Positions 1-7,723 of a DNA stretch of 24,384 nt are shown one piece after another. Position 1 is the stretch's first letter. Every line of letters begins with the position of its first letter. Below the pieces are notes generated by a model. That model saw only the letters and a list, made by a program, of their open reading frames with translations, had not been told where the DNA came from and did not search any database. The position numbers and the translations under genes are program-made. Location: positions 1 to 24,384 of the IMG/VR virus record IMGVR_UViG_3300035698_004330, one strand, 5' to 3'. This DNA is from a virus.

Positions 1-67
1 ATTTTTTCGCATACCAGCCTGCCGTCTTTTGTTTTATACAGATTGTCATCGGATGATTGCTCATTTT

Positions 68-127
68 TTCGTGCCGCTCGTGCAGATGCGGTTCAATTTC
101 GTGGCGTTCGTGCAGATGCGATTAAAA
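68..127. repeat. Two tandem 30-bp imperfect repeats
   Basis: Two adjacent 30-base units (68-97 and 98-127) share a core of CGTGCAGATGCG preceded by TTCGTG. Differences are a few substitutions and the divergent last bases. The unit length is a multiple of three, so the repeat is in phase in any frame. It lies immediately upstream of the extended -10 promoter and could be a protein-binding site pair or a small coding duplication. Confidence 0.7.
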
Positions 128-132
128 AGCGC

Positions 133-158
133 TTGCACACACTGTACTGTGCTATAAT
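133..158 (+). promoter_or_regulatory. Extended -10 promoter upstream of the virion operon
   Basis: A perfect TATAAT at 153-158 is preceded by TGC at 150-152, giving an exact extended -10 (TGnTATAAT). A TTGCAC at 133-138 resembles a -35 box but is only 14 bases away, so the extended -10 probably carries the recognition. A dyad, GCACA (135-139) with TGTGC (148-152), overlaps the promoter and could be an operator. Transcription would enter the terminase gene at 212 after a leader of about 45 bases. Confidence 0.6.
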
Positions 159-211
159 GACACACAAGTAGCACCTTTCAAAGTATTTTTTTGTAACAGA
201 GTTAAAACAAA

Positions 212-1867
212 ATGGCTGGAATTTTACAATGGGAAAATTTAGATGCAGCGCACAAAGCGGCGATTAAAGTCGCGTGCGAGGCCAGTTTTGAAGCCTTTTT
301 GAGACTATTTTTTCAGCTCATTCAAGGGCAGCGTTTTTTAAAAAATTGGCATCATACGTTTTCGTGTCAATTAGTCGAGCGCGTTGTGCGCTGCGAACTT
401 GATCGAGCGATTATTAATGTGTCTGCTGGTTCGACCAAAACTGAAATATGGAGTATCCATTTTCCAGCATGGGGGATTATCCAGTGCTCGATTAATAAAA
501 CACCGAGTCGATGGTTTCCTTTGTCTTATTCTGCTGATCTTGTCGGCGAAAATGCAGGTCGAGTTAAAAGCATTATTGACTCAGAGCCGTTTCAAGCCAT
601 GTGGCCTATGGGCGCTAACAAAATGCAGGGCGCAAAAAATAACTGGCTGTATAAAGATCGAAGCGGATGTGACCACCGATTGTATGGCACGAGCATATCA
701 GGACAAGTCACGGGCCGACGAGCAGGTTATATGATATCAAATGACGATGGTAGTCCAAAATTTACCGGCGCTTTGATACTTGATGACCCGTTGCCGCCCA
801 AGGATGCCGACTATAAAAAGATTATGGACACGGCGAATAAAAAGTTAAATAGGGTGGTCAGATCAAGACTCGCGCACGATAAAGTGCCTATAATAATGGT
901 TCAACAGAGAATCGCCAGTGGTGATTCGACTGATTTTTTGATGAGTGATAAAACACCGGATGATTATGAGCTGTTCAAGGTGCCGGCGTTGATTGATCGA
1001 GAGTATATCGAATCGCTTGATGATGATAATAGGGCGGCTTGTATTAAAGACACAGGATTCACGGGCGATAAAGTGAGTTATTGGCCACACAAAGAGCCGA
1101 CCGAGGTATTAATCAAGATGCAGATAGCAGACAACTATATGTTTAGCGCACAGTATATGCAAGCACCCGATGACGCTTTGGTCGAGGGTGTGATTTTTAA
1201 GCGTCAAGTTGATCAAATGATTAAAGATGATAGATTCTGCAATCTGCCGATTGAGCCAAGTCTTGAAGTTCACACGAGTTGGGACATAGGCATTAATGAC
1301 GACATGGTAGTTTGGCTTTTGCAGCTTCACAGGTTCGAGATTCGCGCAATAGCGTGTTACGGCAATTCAAATGAAGGCATGGAGCACTATATAAATTGGC
1401 TACTCGACTTTCAAAATGAGCACAAAATTCGTTTTGGCAAACACTACGCCCCGCACGACATTAGCGTGCGTGATGTAATGACAAAGCAATCGCGCAAGGC
1501 CACTGCAAAATTGATGGGTATCGATTTTACGATGGTAGAGCGTTGTTCGAGCAAGCGCGAGTCGATTAATGCGCTTAAAAAAGTCATGCCAAGGATGTGT
1601 ATCGATAAAAAAAGATGCGACACGGATTTGTCGGGTACGACCGGCGATCTCGCTAAAAATACCGGCTGGCAAGCGTTAAAAACGCTCAGGCGGCAGTGGG
1701 ATCACGATAACGAGACTTTTAAAGATCAAGTGGGTCCAAAGTGGGCGACCAACTACACGGACGCTTTACAGCAATTTGCGCTGTATTTTAAACAGCAAGA
1801 CGATAAAGCCGACAAAAAAACCAAGCCAAAAAATAGGCGCGATGCTGGTGGGTGGATGAAAGGATGA
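212..1867 (+). CDS. terL: Terminase large subunit (packaging ATPase/nuclease)
   Basis: This is the DNA-packaging motor ATPase and headful nuclease that docks on the portal. At 551 aa it has the usual size. The N-terminal ATPase shows a P-loop-like SAGSTKTE at residues 71-78, where the usual Gly before Lys is Thr, and a Walker B ending in LDDP (Asp191-Asp192). The C-terminal RNase H-fold nuclease is seen as SWDIG (Asp358), YAPHD (Asp416) and YTDAL (Asp517), three acidic residues spaced as expected for metal binding. The architecture resembles the psiM2-ORF9 type of phage terminase. The ribosome binding site is weak (CAGAG at 197-201). It is the first gene of the packed plus-strand block, downstream of the extended -10 promoter. 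Confidence 0.93.
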   Translation: MAGILQWENLDAAHKAAIKVACEASFEAFLRLFFQLIQGQRFLKNWHHTFSCQLVERVVRCELDRAIINVSAGSTKTEIWSIHFPAWGIIQCSINKTPSRWFPLSYSADLVGENAGRVKSIIDSEPFQAMWPMGANKMQGAKNNWLYKDRSGCDHRLYGTSISGQVTGRRAGYMISNDDGSPKFTGALILDDPLPPKDADYKKIMDTANKKLNRVVRSRLAHDKVPIIMVQQRIASGDSTDFLMSDKTPDDYELFKVPALIDREYIESLDDDNRAACIKDTGFTGDKVSYWPHKEPTEVLIKMQIADNYMFSAQYMQAPDDALVEGVIFKRQVDQMIKDDRFCNLPIEPSLEVHTSWDIGINDDMVVWLLQLHRFEIRAIACYGNSNEGMEHYINWLLDFQNEHKIRFGKHYAPHDISVRDVMTKQSRKATAKLMGIDFTMVERCSSKRESINALKKVMPRMCIDKKRCDTDLSGTTGDLAKNTGWQALKTLRRQWDHDNETFKDQVGPKWATNYTDALQQFALYFKQQDDKADKKTKPKNRRDAGGWMKG

Positions 1868-2070
1868 GAAAAAAAGGCAGAACAGCGACAGGCGCGAGGT
1901 TTCTCTTGCTCGGATGGTGTATTGAAAGGCTGGCATATCACTATAAAATCACCAAGGACGGCGAGACAAAAAGAGTGTATATTGACACTATGAAAGAATT
2001 ACGTGACGAAATGGCTGATTTTGAGCTAGAATTAGCACGAGAATACGACGAATCAATGACTCAAGGATGA
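1864..2070 (+). CDS. Small hypothetical protein between terminase and portal
   Basis: A 68-aa, helix-rich charged protein starting at an ATG whose ATGA overlaps the terminase stop, which suggests translational coupling; an in-frame GTG at 1852 is the alternative start (72 aa). Its own stop overlaps an ATG of the portal reading frame in the same ATGA arrangement. The N-terminus is very basic (MRKKGRTATGAR) and the C-terminal half is an acidic helix (roughly residues 40-65, ELRDEMADFELELAREYDE). No family is recognised. Its position between large terminase and portal is compatible with a packaging accessory role, but a role as small terminase would be a guess: it is short for that family and no helix-turn-helix is obvious. 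Confidence 0.75.
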   Translation: MRKKGRTATGARFLLLGWCIERLAYHYKITKDGETKRVYIDTMKELRDEMADFELELAREYDESMTQG

Positions 2071-2072
2071 GT

Positions 2073-4169
2073 ATGTCAAATCAATTGGCAAAACTGTACG
2101 CACCACGTCGCGGCACAGGTGCAGGCGATTGTGAAAGCGCACTGCTACGCAAGATACGCGAGCGATCAAGTGCAGGCGATACTTATTGGTCTAAAAACCG
2201 CGAGAATGCAGAAGACGACCTTCGATTTTTAGGTGGTGAGCAGTGGCCGGCAGGTGTTCGAAACGAGCGTGAAGCTGATGGTCGTCCGTGTCTTGTCAAT
2301 AACATCCTTCCTACTTTTGTCGATCAAGTGCTAGGCGATCAGCGTCAAAACCGACCTCAAATCAAAGTCACGCCGGTTTCAATGCGAGAAATTCACGGCG
2401 AAGAGCAAAAAATTCAAAACAAATCGGGTAAACAAGACTATTCTTATGCTGAAATAATGACAGCGCTTGTTCGCAATATCGAATATCAGAGTGATGCTGA
2501 TACGGCGTACGATATGGCTTTTCAGGCAGCGGTTGAGAGTGGATTTGGTTGGCTGCGAGTAAGAACAGACTATTTAACAGACGATGCTTTTGAGCAAGAT
2601 TTAATCATAGAGCATATTGACGATCAATTTTCGGTCACGATTGACCCGTCTGCCCGCAAATTCGACCGATCGGACGCAATGTGGTGTTTGCTTGATGACA
2701 TGATGAATAAAAAAGAGTTTCAAGCGAAATACCCGAACGTATCGACCGATCCGGTTGATGCGGGCGGCGAAATGGCGGCGTGGTTTGGCGAACACACAGT
2801 CAAAGTGTCTGAGTATTTTGAGCGGGTGCCAGTCGATAAAGAGTTGGCATTATTAAGTGATGGTCGAATTGTCGGGCTTAAAGAGCTTGAGCTCATTGTC
2901 GATGAGCTGTACGCGCAAAACATACGTATTGTTCGTACCCGAAAGATCAAAACACACAAAACAATATGGCGCAAAGTCTGCGGTACAGCAGTGCTCGAAG
3001 GCCCTATTGATATTTGCTGTTCTTTTATTCCAGTCGTGCCAGTGTTTGGCAAAGTCAACACAATTCGAAAGACTAAAATATACCGCTCACTTATTCGTAA
3101 TTCTAAAGACTCGCAGCGTCAGCTTAATTTTTGGGATAGCGCGGCAACCGAAGCTGTAGCACTGGCACCCAAAGCCCCCTATGTGGCTGATGCAGAGTCA
3201 GTGGAAGGCTACGAGGATGACTGGGAAACGGCGAACACAAAAAATCATTCGATTTTGTATTACAACAAATTAACACCAAATGATACCGGACCGAGGCGCG
3301 AGCAACCGGCTCGGGTGGCCAGTGCTGAGATATCAAACTCATTGAATGCGTCTGAGAAAATCAAACAAACTATGGGTATGTATGATGCAAGTCTAGGGAG
3401 CCAAGGCAACGAAATGTCTGGCAAGGCGATACTGGCACGGCAACGTCAAGGCGATAAAGGCAGTTATGCGTTTATCGACAATCTGAGCAAAGCAATCGCT
3501 CAAATTGGTAAAATTCTGGTGCAGATGATACCAAAAGTTTACGACACGGAGCGTGTCGCACGGGTGCGATTTGAGGATGAGACAGAAGATTATGTGGTAC
3601 TGAATCAACAAGTGCTCGATGAGCAAACAGGGCAATACATCACAATACATGACTTGGGCGCTGCAAAATACGATGTGGTTGTCAAAACTGGACCGAGTTA
3701 TGCAACGCAGCGCATTGAATCAGTTGAAAATATGCTGTCTCTTGCGCAGTCAATACCGGCGCTGGCCGGTGCTATACCTGATTTACTCGTATCAGCCATG
3801 GATTTTCCAAACGCTGATGCACTCGCAAAGCGCTTGAGAAAGATGGTGCCTTTGAATTTATTGACCGGAGAAGAGCGTGAAGCGCTTGAACAGGACGTGC
3901 CAGAGCCAGCACCACCAACACCAGAACAGCAAGTGCAGCAAATGGAGCTTGAAACCAGAGCGAAAGAAGCACAAGCCGAGGCAGCGCGAGCGGTTGCAGC
4001 ACAAGAAAAAGCCAAAGCGGATATTATGATAGCAGAGTTAAAAGTTCAAGCTGAAACGATTAAAGCTCAACAAAGTGCGGTTGATTTTGATGAGCAAATA
4101 CAAGACACAGTAGCAACGGCGATTGCTGAATTGCTGCAATCGCAAATGCAAATGCAAAAGAGAGTCTAG
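2073..4169 (+). CDS. P22-like portal protein
   Basis: Forms the dodecameric portal ring at one head vertex, through which DNA is packaged and ejected. The length (698 aa from this start) is close to the P22 portal gp1 (725 aa). The N-terminal region contains the typical stretch with FLGGEQWP followed by NNILPTFVDQVLGDQRQNRP (residues about 80-100), characteristic of P22-type portals. The last ~100 residues form a long Gln/Ala/Glu-rich helix (PEQQVQQMELETRAKEAQAEA and onward), matching the helical barrel of P22-type portals. An upstream in-frame ATG at 2067 overlaps the preceding stop, but AAGGA at 2063-2067 sits 5 bases before ATG 2073, which is therefore preferred. It is followed by the scaffold gene. 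Confidence 0.93.
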   Translation: MSNQLAKLYAPRRGTGAGDCESALLRKIRERSSAGDTYWSKNRENAEDDLRFLGGEQWPAGVRNEREADGRPCLVNNILPTFVDQVLGDQRQNRPQIKVTPVSMREIHGEEQKIQNKSGKQDYSYAEIMTALVRNIEYQSDADTAYDMAFQAAVESGFGWLRVRTDYLTDDAFEQDLIIEHIDDQFSVTIDPSARKFDRSDAMWCLLDDMMNKKEFQAKYPNVSTDPVDAGGEMAAWFGEHTVKVSEYFERVPVDKELALLSDGRIVGLKELELIVDELYAQNIRIVRTRKIKTHKTIWRKVCGTAVLEGPIDICCSFIPVVPVFGKVNTIRKTKIYRSLIRNSKDSQRQLNFWDSAATEAVALAPKAPYVADAESVEGYEDDWETANTKNHSILYYNKLTPNDTGPRREQPARVASAEISNSLNASEKIKQTMGMYDASLGSQGNEMSGKAILARQRQGDKGSYAFIDNLSKAIAQIGKILVQMIPKVYDTERVARVRFEDETEDYVVLNQQVLDEQTGQYITIHDLGAAKYDVVVKTGPSYATQRIESVENMLSLAQSIPALAGAIPDLLVSAMDFPNADALAKRLRKMVPLNLLTGEEREALEQDVPEPAPPTPEQQVQQMELETRAKEAQAEAARAVAAQEKAKADIMIAELKVQAETIKAQQSAVDFDEQIQDTVATAIAELLQSQMQMQKRV

Positions 4170-4233
4170 TTGGCATATGTAATTGCTGGGCTTAAAATCG
4201 ACTTATAAAGAAAGCAAGGAAGGAGTACCGCTC

Positions 4234-5124
4234 ATGGATGGGCAACCTAATTTAGAAGCGCAAAACGTGACACAAGACGCGACACGTGACACGGAAACCG
4301 TAAAAAAAGTGGACCCGACTGCTCGTTTTGAGGTGAGCACTGATGATACGCCGCGAGTTGTCGAAAGACGAGATGAAGCAGACGAAGAAGAATCGACTTC
4401 AAAAGCAATTGCGGATTCAAAGAGCAAAGCGACAGAGCAAGCAGCAGAAAAACAAGAGACAGAAAACGCGGCGCTCGATACGGTCATAGAAGAGCGCGAG
4501 CGCGAACGAATTCGTGCTGAAAAATTGCAATATAAGCTCGATGAATCAAAAAAAACAGATTCAAAGGAAGCACTACAAGAGCAACTTGACGCACTTGACC
4601 CAAACACTTTTGAGTCTTACACGGATTACTTAGACAAAGAAGAATCGCTGCAAGCGCAGATTGAAAGCGCACCTGCTCAAGCTGAATCAAAGACTGAATT
4701 ATCAGACGATGCACAAGTGGCCTTAGCCGTTGTGCAGGATAAACTTAAACGCGAAACGAAACCAGATGATTTTGACGCGGTGGTCACGCAAAGTGATGTG
4801 CCAATAACGTCTGAAATCATTGAAGCGTTGCGCGATTGTCCAAACCCCGCACAAGTGCTCTATCACTTAGGGATCAACAAAGATCAGTGTCACGATATCG
4901 CAAAACTGAGCGCGGTACGCATTGGTAAAGCGATTGATGAGTTATCAAAAACGCTCTCAAAGCCAGCACCTCAAAAGCCAGTTCAGATATCAAAAGCGCC
5001 AGAGCCTATATCGCCAGTTTCAGGCGTGGGCAGCACGGCGCAAAAAGCACCGGAACAAATGAGTTTTTCTGAATACGCGATTTTTCGCGCAAGTCAGAAA
5101 AAAACGATCAAAGCATGGAAATAA
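4234..5124 (+). CDS. Scaffolding protein
   Basis: Directs procapsid assembly and is expected to leave the head before DNA fills it. The 296-aa product is extremely charged and coiled-coil rich: Glu/Lys/Arg/Gln runs from about residue 60 to 175 (for example IEERERERIRAEKLQYKLDE). A middle helical domain includes NPAQVLYHLGINKDQCHDIAKL, a pattern I associate with phage scaffolds. The protein ends in a short basic tail (SQKKTIKAWK), comparable to the basic coat-binding C-terminus of P22 gp8. The open frame extends upstream to a TTG at 4183, but an excellent AAGGAAGGAG at 4216-4225 sits 8 bases before ATG 4234, which decides the start. Gene position between portal and coat matches P22. Confidence 0.88.
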   Translation: MDGQPNLEAQNVTQDATRDTETVKKVDPTARFEVSTDDTPRVVERRDEADEEESTSKAIADSKSKATEQAAEKQETENAALDTVIEERERERIRAEKLQYKLDESKKTDSKEALQEQLDALDPNTFESYTDYLDKEESLQAQIESAPAQAESKTELSDDAQVALAVVQDKLKRETKPDDFDAVVTQSDVPITSEIIEALRDCPNPAQVLYHLGINKDQCHDIAKLSAVRIGKAIDELSKTLSKPAPQKPVQISKAPEPISPVSGVGSTAQKAPEQMSFSEYAIFRASQKKTIKAWK

Positions 5125-5136
5125 GGATATTTCAAC

Positions 5137-6393
5137 ATGGCCGCAGAATCTAATAATTTACTCACGAATGACGTAATAGCGAAAGAAGCGCTTTTACTGT
5201 TAAAAAATAATCTTGTCGCTGCAAAGTGTGTGTATCGACAGTACGAAAAAACATTTGGTAAAGTTGGCGACACGATTCGTTTAGAATTGCCATACCGCGT
5301 CAAATCAGCCAGCGGTCGCGTTTTGGTTAAGCAACCAATGGTTGACCAGACCATTCCATTCACAATTCAAAACCAAGAACACGTTGGTCTTGAGTACACG
5401 ATGAAAGACTTAACGCTTTCTATTGAGCAATTTTCTGAAAAGTATTTGAAATCAGGTATGACGCAGATTGCGAATAAGATTGATTCCAGTCTTTTATTGA
5501 CGTTAAAGAATGCGTATCACTCTTATGGCACAGCAGGCACACGACCGGTTGATTATATCGACTATGCGAATGCAGCGGCGAAGCAAACCACCTATGGCGT
5601 TCCGCGCGATGGTATGCGTCATGCAATCCTAGACCCTTTCACACGAGCTGGATTAAGTGACGAAGTGACTCGATTGTTCAGCAAAAATGTTGACAGTGTT
5701 TACGGTGATGATTATGCGGGTAAAGTCGCAGGTTATGAGTCGTATGAGTCGCAAAACTTGCCCAAGCATACGGTTGGCGCTCATGGCGGCACGCCTTTGA
5801 TCGCAGGCACGATTGCAGAAGGCGCAACAAGCCTTACAACAGACGGTTGGGACACGAGTGTTACTGGCCTGCTTTTGGCGGGTGATGTAATTACACTGGC
5901 AGGCGTGTATGGTGTTAATCCACAAAATTACACGACTACTGGCATGTTGCAAGAGTTTGTCGTTCAAGCTGATGTTGATTCGGATGGTTCTGGTCTTGCG
6001 ACTATTACTGTAAGTCCAGCATTAAATGCTGGTTCTGCAACGACTACAAACGCGGACGGTGACACTATTTCACTGGCAGCGTATCAAAACATTACAGCAT
6101 TACCCGCTGATAATGCAGCGATTGTGGTCAAAGGTACTGCGGATACAACTTATGAGCAAAACTATTTGTTTCACAGGAACGCGATTGCATTAGCAATGAT
6201 TGATCTCGAATTGCCAAGATCAGCAGTGGTTAAAAGTCGTGCAGCAGACCCAGACACAGGTCTAAGCATTACAATGACCGCAGCGTATGATATTACCGAG
6301 CAGTCAGAAATCACACGACTTGATGCTGTTTGGGGTAGCAAATTGATTTACCCTGAGTTGGCGTTACGCATGTGGGGTGCAGCCGCAAGCTAA
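5137..6393 (+). CDS. Major coat protein, P22 gp5-like
   Basis: Main shell subunit, HK97-like fold. The 418 aa compare well with P22 coat (430 aa). The N-terminal part (residues 1-120) has the helix-rich arm and the VGDTIRLELPYRV segment. Residues about 220-310 look like an inserted beta-rich domain (GTIAEGATSLTTDGWDTSV, then GDVITLAGVYGVNP), as in the P22-type insertion domain. The C-terminus returns to the core with a YDITEQSEITRLDAVWGSK-like strand/helix block. AAGGA at 5123-5127, overlapping the scaffold stop, serves ATG 5137. A strong intrinsic terminator follows the stop directly, so coat is the last gene before a transcription drop-off. Confidence 0.92.
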   Translation: MAAESNNLLTNDVIAKEALLLLKNNLVAAKCVYRQYEKTFGKVGDTIRLELPYRVKSASGRVLVKQPMVDQTIPFTIQNQEHVGLEYTMKDLTLSIEQFSEKYLKSGMTQIANKIDSSLLLTLKNAYHSYGTAGTRPVDYIDYANAAAKQTTYGVPRDGMRHAILDPFTRAGLSDEVTRLFSKNVDSVYGDDYAGKVAGYESYESQNLPKHTVGAHGGTPLIAGTIAEGATSLTTDGWDTSVTGLLLAGDVITLAGVYGVNPQNYTTTGMLQEFVVQADVDSDGSGLATITVSPALNAGSATTTNADGDTISLAAYQNITALPADNAAIVVKGTADTTYEQNYLFHRNAIALAMIDLELPRSAVVKSRAADPDTGLSITMTAAYDITEQSEITRLDAVWGSKLIYPELALRMWGAAAS

Positions 6394-6401
6394 TTCCCTT
6401 T

Positions 6402-6437
6402 GCAGTCCCGTATGCCATTGTGCGGGACTGCTTTTTT
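6402..6437 (+). terminator. Intrinsic terminator after the coat gene
   Basis: Perfect 9-bp GC-rich stem, GCAGTCCCG (6402-6410) with CGGGACTGC (6423-6431), a 12-base loop and a run of six T at 6432-6437. It lies 8 bases after the coat stop and before the next gene at 6452. It probably limits read-through into the tail genes and keeps coat mRNA in excess; downstream genes need read-through, antitermination or a promoter I could not identify. Confidence 0.92.
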
Positions 6438-6451
6438 AACAGGACAACTTA

Positions 6452-6955
6452 ATGAAAGTGTTTTTATTCCACGAAGATGCGCCAGAAGGCCAAATTTTTA
6501 AACAAGACTATGTAAGAGCCAATTTTTCACAGCTTGAGCTTGACGGATGGCGCGATACGCCAAAAGATTTTAAAAAGACAGCACCCATTATTGAAGTTAA
6601 AAAAGCAGAAAACGCAAGCCCTGAGCAGTTGATTGATATGGTTAAAAGCATGGGCTTTGTTGTGATGACACCTGAGCAATTCCAAGCTGCAAAAGTGATT
6701 GCAATCCATGATGCAGCGACGACACGAGGCCAGATCGGCGATAGTGTGGACGCTATAAATGATGCGACACCAACACAAGAGCCAGCGCCAAAAGAAATCA
6801 ATGAATTACTAGCAACTTTTGAAGAAAATCCCCAGTGGCTCTTAAAAGAAGAGCTTATACAGATTGCAAATGAAGTGTACAGCGTGACAGACGTTAAAAA
6901 ATTCCACACCAAGATATCAATTATTGAAAAGATTCAAACCGCACAAGTCGCTTAA
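6452..6955 (+). CDS. Head-associated hypothetical protein with C-terminal helical fold
   Basis: A 167-aa acidic protein directly downstream of coat. The N-terminus (MKVFLFHEDAPEGQIF, then LDGWRDTPKDF at about residues 30-40) has the short GW-D-(S/T)P signature that I recall from small proteins encoded next to phage coat genes. The C-terminal ~45 residues (LLKEELIQIANEVYSV, then KKFHTKISIIEKI) look like a small three-helix SAP/HeH-like module, a fold often linked to DNA or nucleic-acid contact. The middle is a low-complexity linker. AGGA at 6441-6444 supplies the ribosome binding site. A head-decoration, head-completion or connector role is inferred from position; no specific family is claimed. 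Confidence 0.8.
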   Translation: MKVFLFHEDAPEGQIFKQDYVRANFSQLELDGWRDTPKDFKKTAPIIEVKKAENASPEQLIDMVKSMGFVVMTPEQFQAAKVIAIHDAATTRGQIGDSVDAINDATPTQEPAPKEINELLATFEENPQWLLKEELIQIANEVYSVTDVKKFHTKISIIEKIQTAQVA

Positions 6956-6976
6956 AACGACAAAAGGCAGGGTTCA

Positions 6977-7723
6977 ATGACAACAGTCCGTGACATTATC
7001 CAAAGCGCGTATCGAAAGATCGGTGTGTATTCCACCGGCGAAACGATGAGCGCAGACGAGGCCAGCGAAGCGCTTGAAGTTATGAATGCAATGGTCGATG
7101 CGTGGAGTAATGAGCAGCTTTTAATACCCGCTCTAACACTGGTTACGAAAGTGCTTGAGATTGGCGAGCGCCAGTACACGATTGGTGATTTTAACGCGCC
7201 CGTACCTGACCCATTGCCCGACAATCACATTGATAGTGTTCGGCCTATGCAATACGTTTCAATGTACTTGCGTGATTCTGGTAACGTGGATTGGCCGGTC
7301 AACCCGCTCGGGGCTAAGGGCTATGATTTAATCAGCGTAAAGCAGACGTTAAGACGACCCACTCGTTATTACATACGCGAAGGTTGGCCGCAAGACACGA
7401 TCTACTTTGACTCGCAGCCGGACGAAGCCTATACGCTTTACATGCAGCTTAAATTGCCTTTAAGTGAGCTTTTGACCGTGGCCACACTGGATGAGGTGAT
7501 TAATTTGCCGCAGGGCTATGAGAGGCTTTTGGCGTATAATTTAGCGCTTGAGCTTGGGCCTGAAAATGGCCGACAACCAGATCAAATGGTCATGGCTATT
7601 GCTGCAAAAACACTCAAACAGATTAAAAGGCGCAATACGGCACCGAGATTTTTAAGAGTTGATCGAGCCTTGACATCGGTTCGAGGCCAAACAGGTACTT
7701 ATGTGATTAACCAAGGACCTTAA
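6977..7723 (+). CDS. P22 gp4-like tail accessory factor (portal adaptor)
   Basis: Expected to bind below the portal ring after packaging and form the platform for the gp10 stabiliser. The N-terminus is the diagnostic all-helical core: TTVRDIIQSAYRKIGVYSTGE, then ASEALEVMNAMVDAWSNEQL (residues 2-50), typical of P22 gp4-like adaptors. The C-terminal helices include LPQGYERLLAYNLALELGP (from about residue 175). It is longer (248 aa) than P22 gp4 (166 aa), with extra material in the beta-rich middle and C-terminal tail. An AAGGCAGGG at 6964-6972 is the ribosome binding site. The next gene starts on the base after this stop codon, as expected for two proteins assembling consecutively. Confidence 0.88.
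   Translation: MTTVRDIIQSAYRKIGVYSTGETMSADEASEALEVMNAMVDAWSNEQLLIPALTLVTKVLEIGERQYTIGDFNAPVPDPLPDNHIDSVRPMQYVSMYLRDSGNVDWPVNPLGAKGYDLISVKQTLRRPTRYYIREGWPQDTIYFDSQPDEAYTLYMQLKLPLSELLTVATLDEVINLPQGYERLLAYNLALELGPENGRQPDQMVMAIAAKTLKQIKRRNTAPRFLRVDRALTSVRGQTGTYVINQGP

Larger units (their letters stand above)
1..211. other. Left-edge region with no assignable gene
   Basis: No complete gene is visible before the terminase start. A forward frame is open from base 1 to a TAG at 169-171; its last part contains a ten-residue duplication (FRAARADAVQ, then FRGVRADAIK), but the first half has poor coding character. On the minus strand a frame starting at an ATG at 62-64 (MSNHPMTICIK...) and another frame lacking a start codon both run off the left edge, so a leftward gene could begin here. 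None of these can be preferred from sequence alone. In P22-like phages the small terminase gene usually lies just upstream of the large one, so it may sit outside the window, but nothing here resembles it. Confidence 0.4.

Noticed and set aside
142-170. LexA-type operator at the left-edge promoter
   Set aside because: CTGT motifs are present but no ACAG occurs at the required 8-base spacing.
384-734. 116-aa plus-strand frame inside the terminase gene
   Set aside because: It overlaps the ATPase domain in another frame and shows no recognisable features.
4203-4607. Long minus-strand frame opposite the scaffold gene (134 aa, Ser/Cys-rich)
   Set aside because: It is the antisense of a Glu/Lys-rich coiled-coil gene; low-complexity Ser/Phe composition and no ribosome binding site mark it as a shadow.
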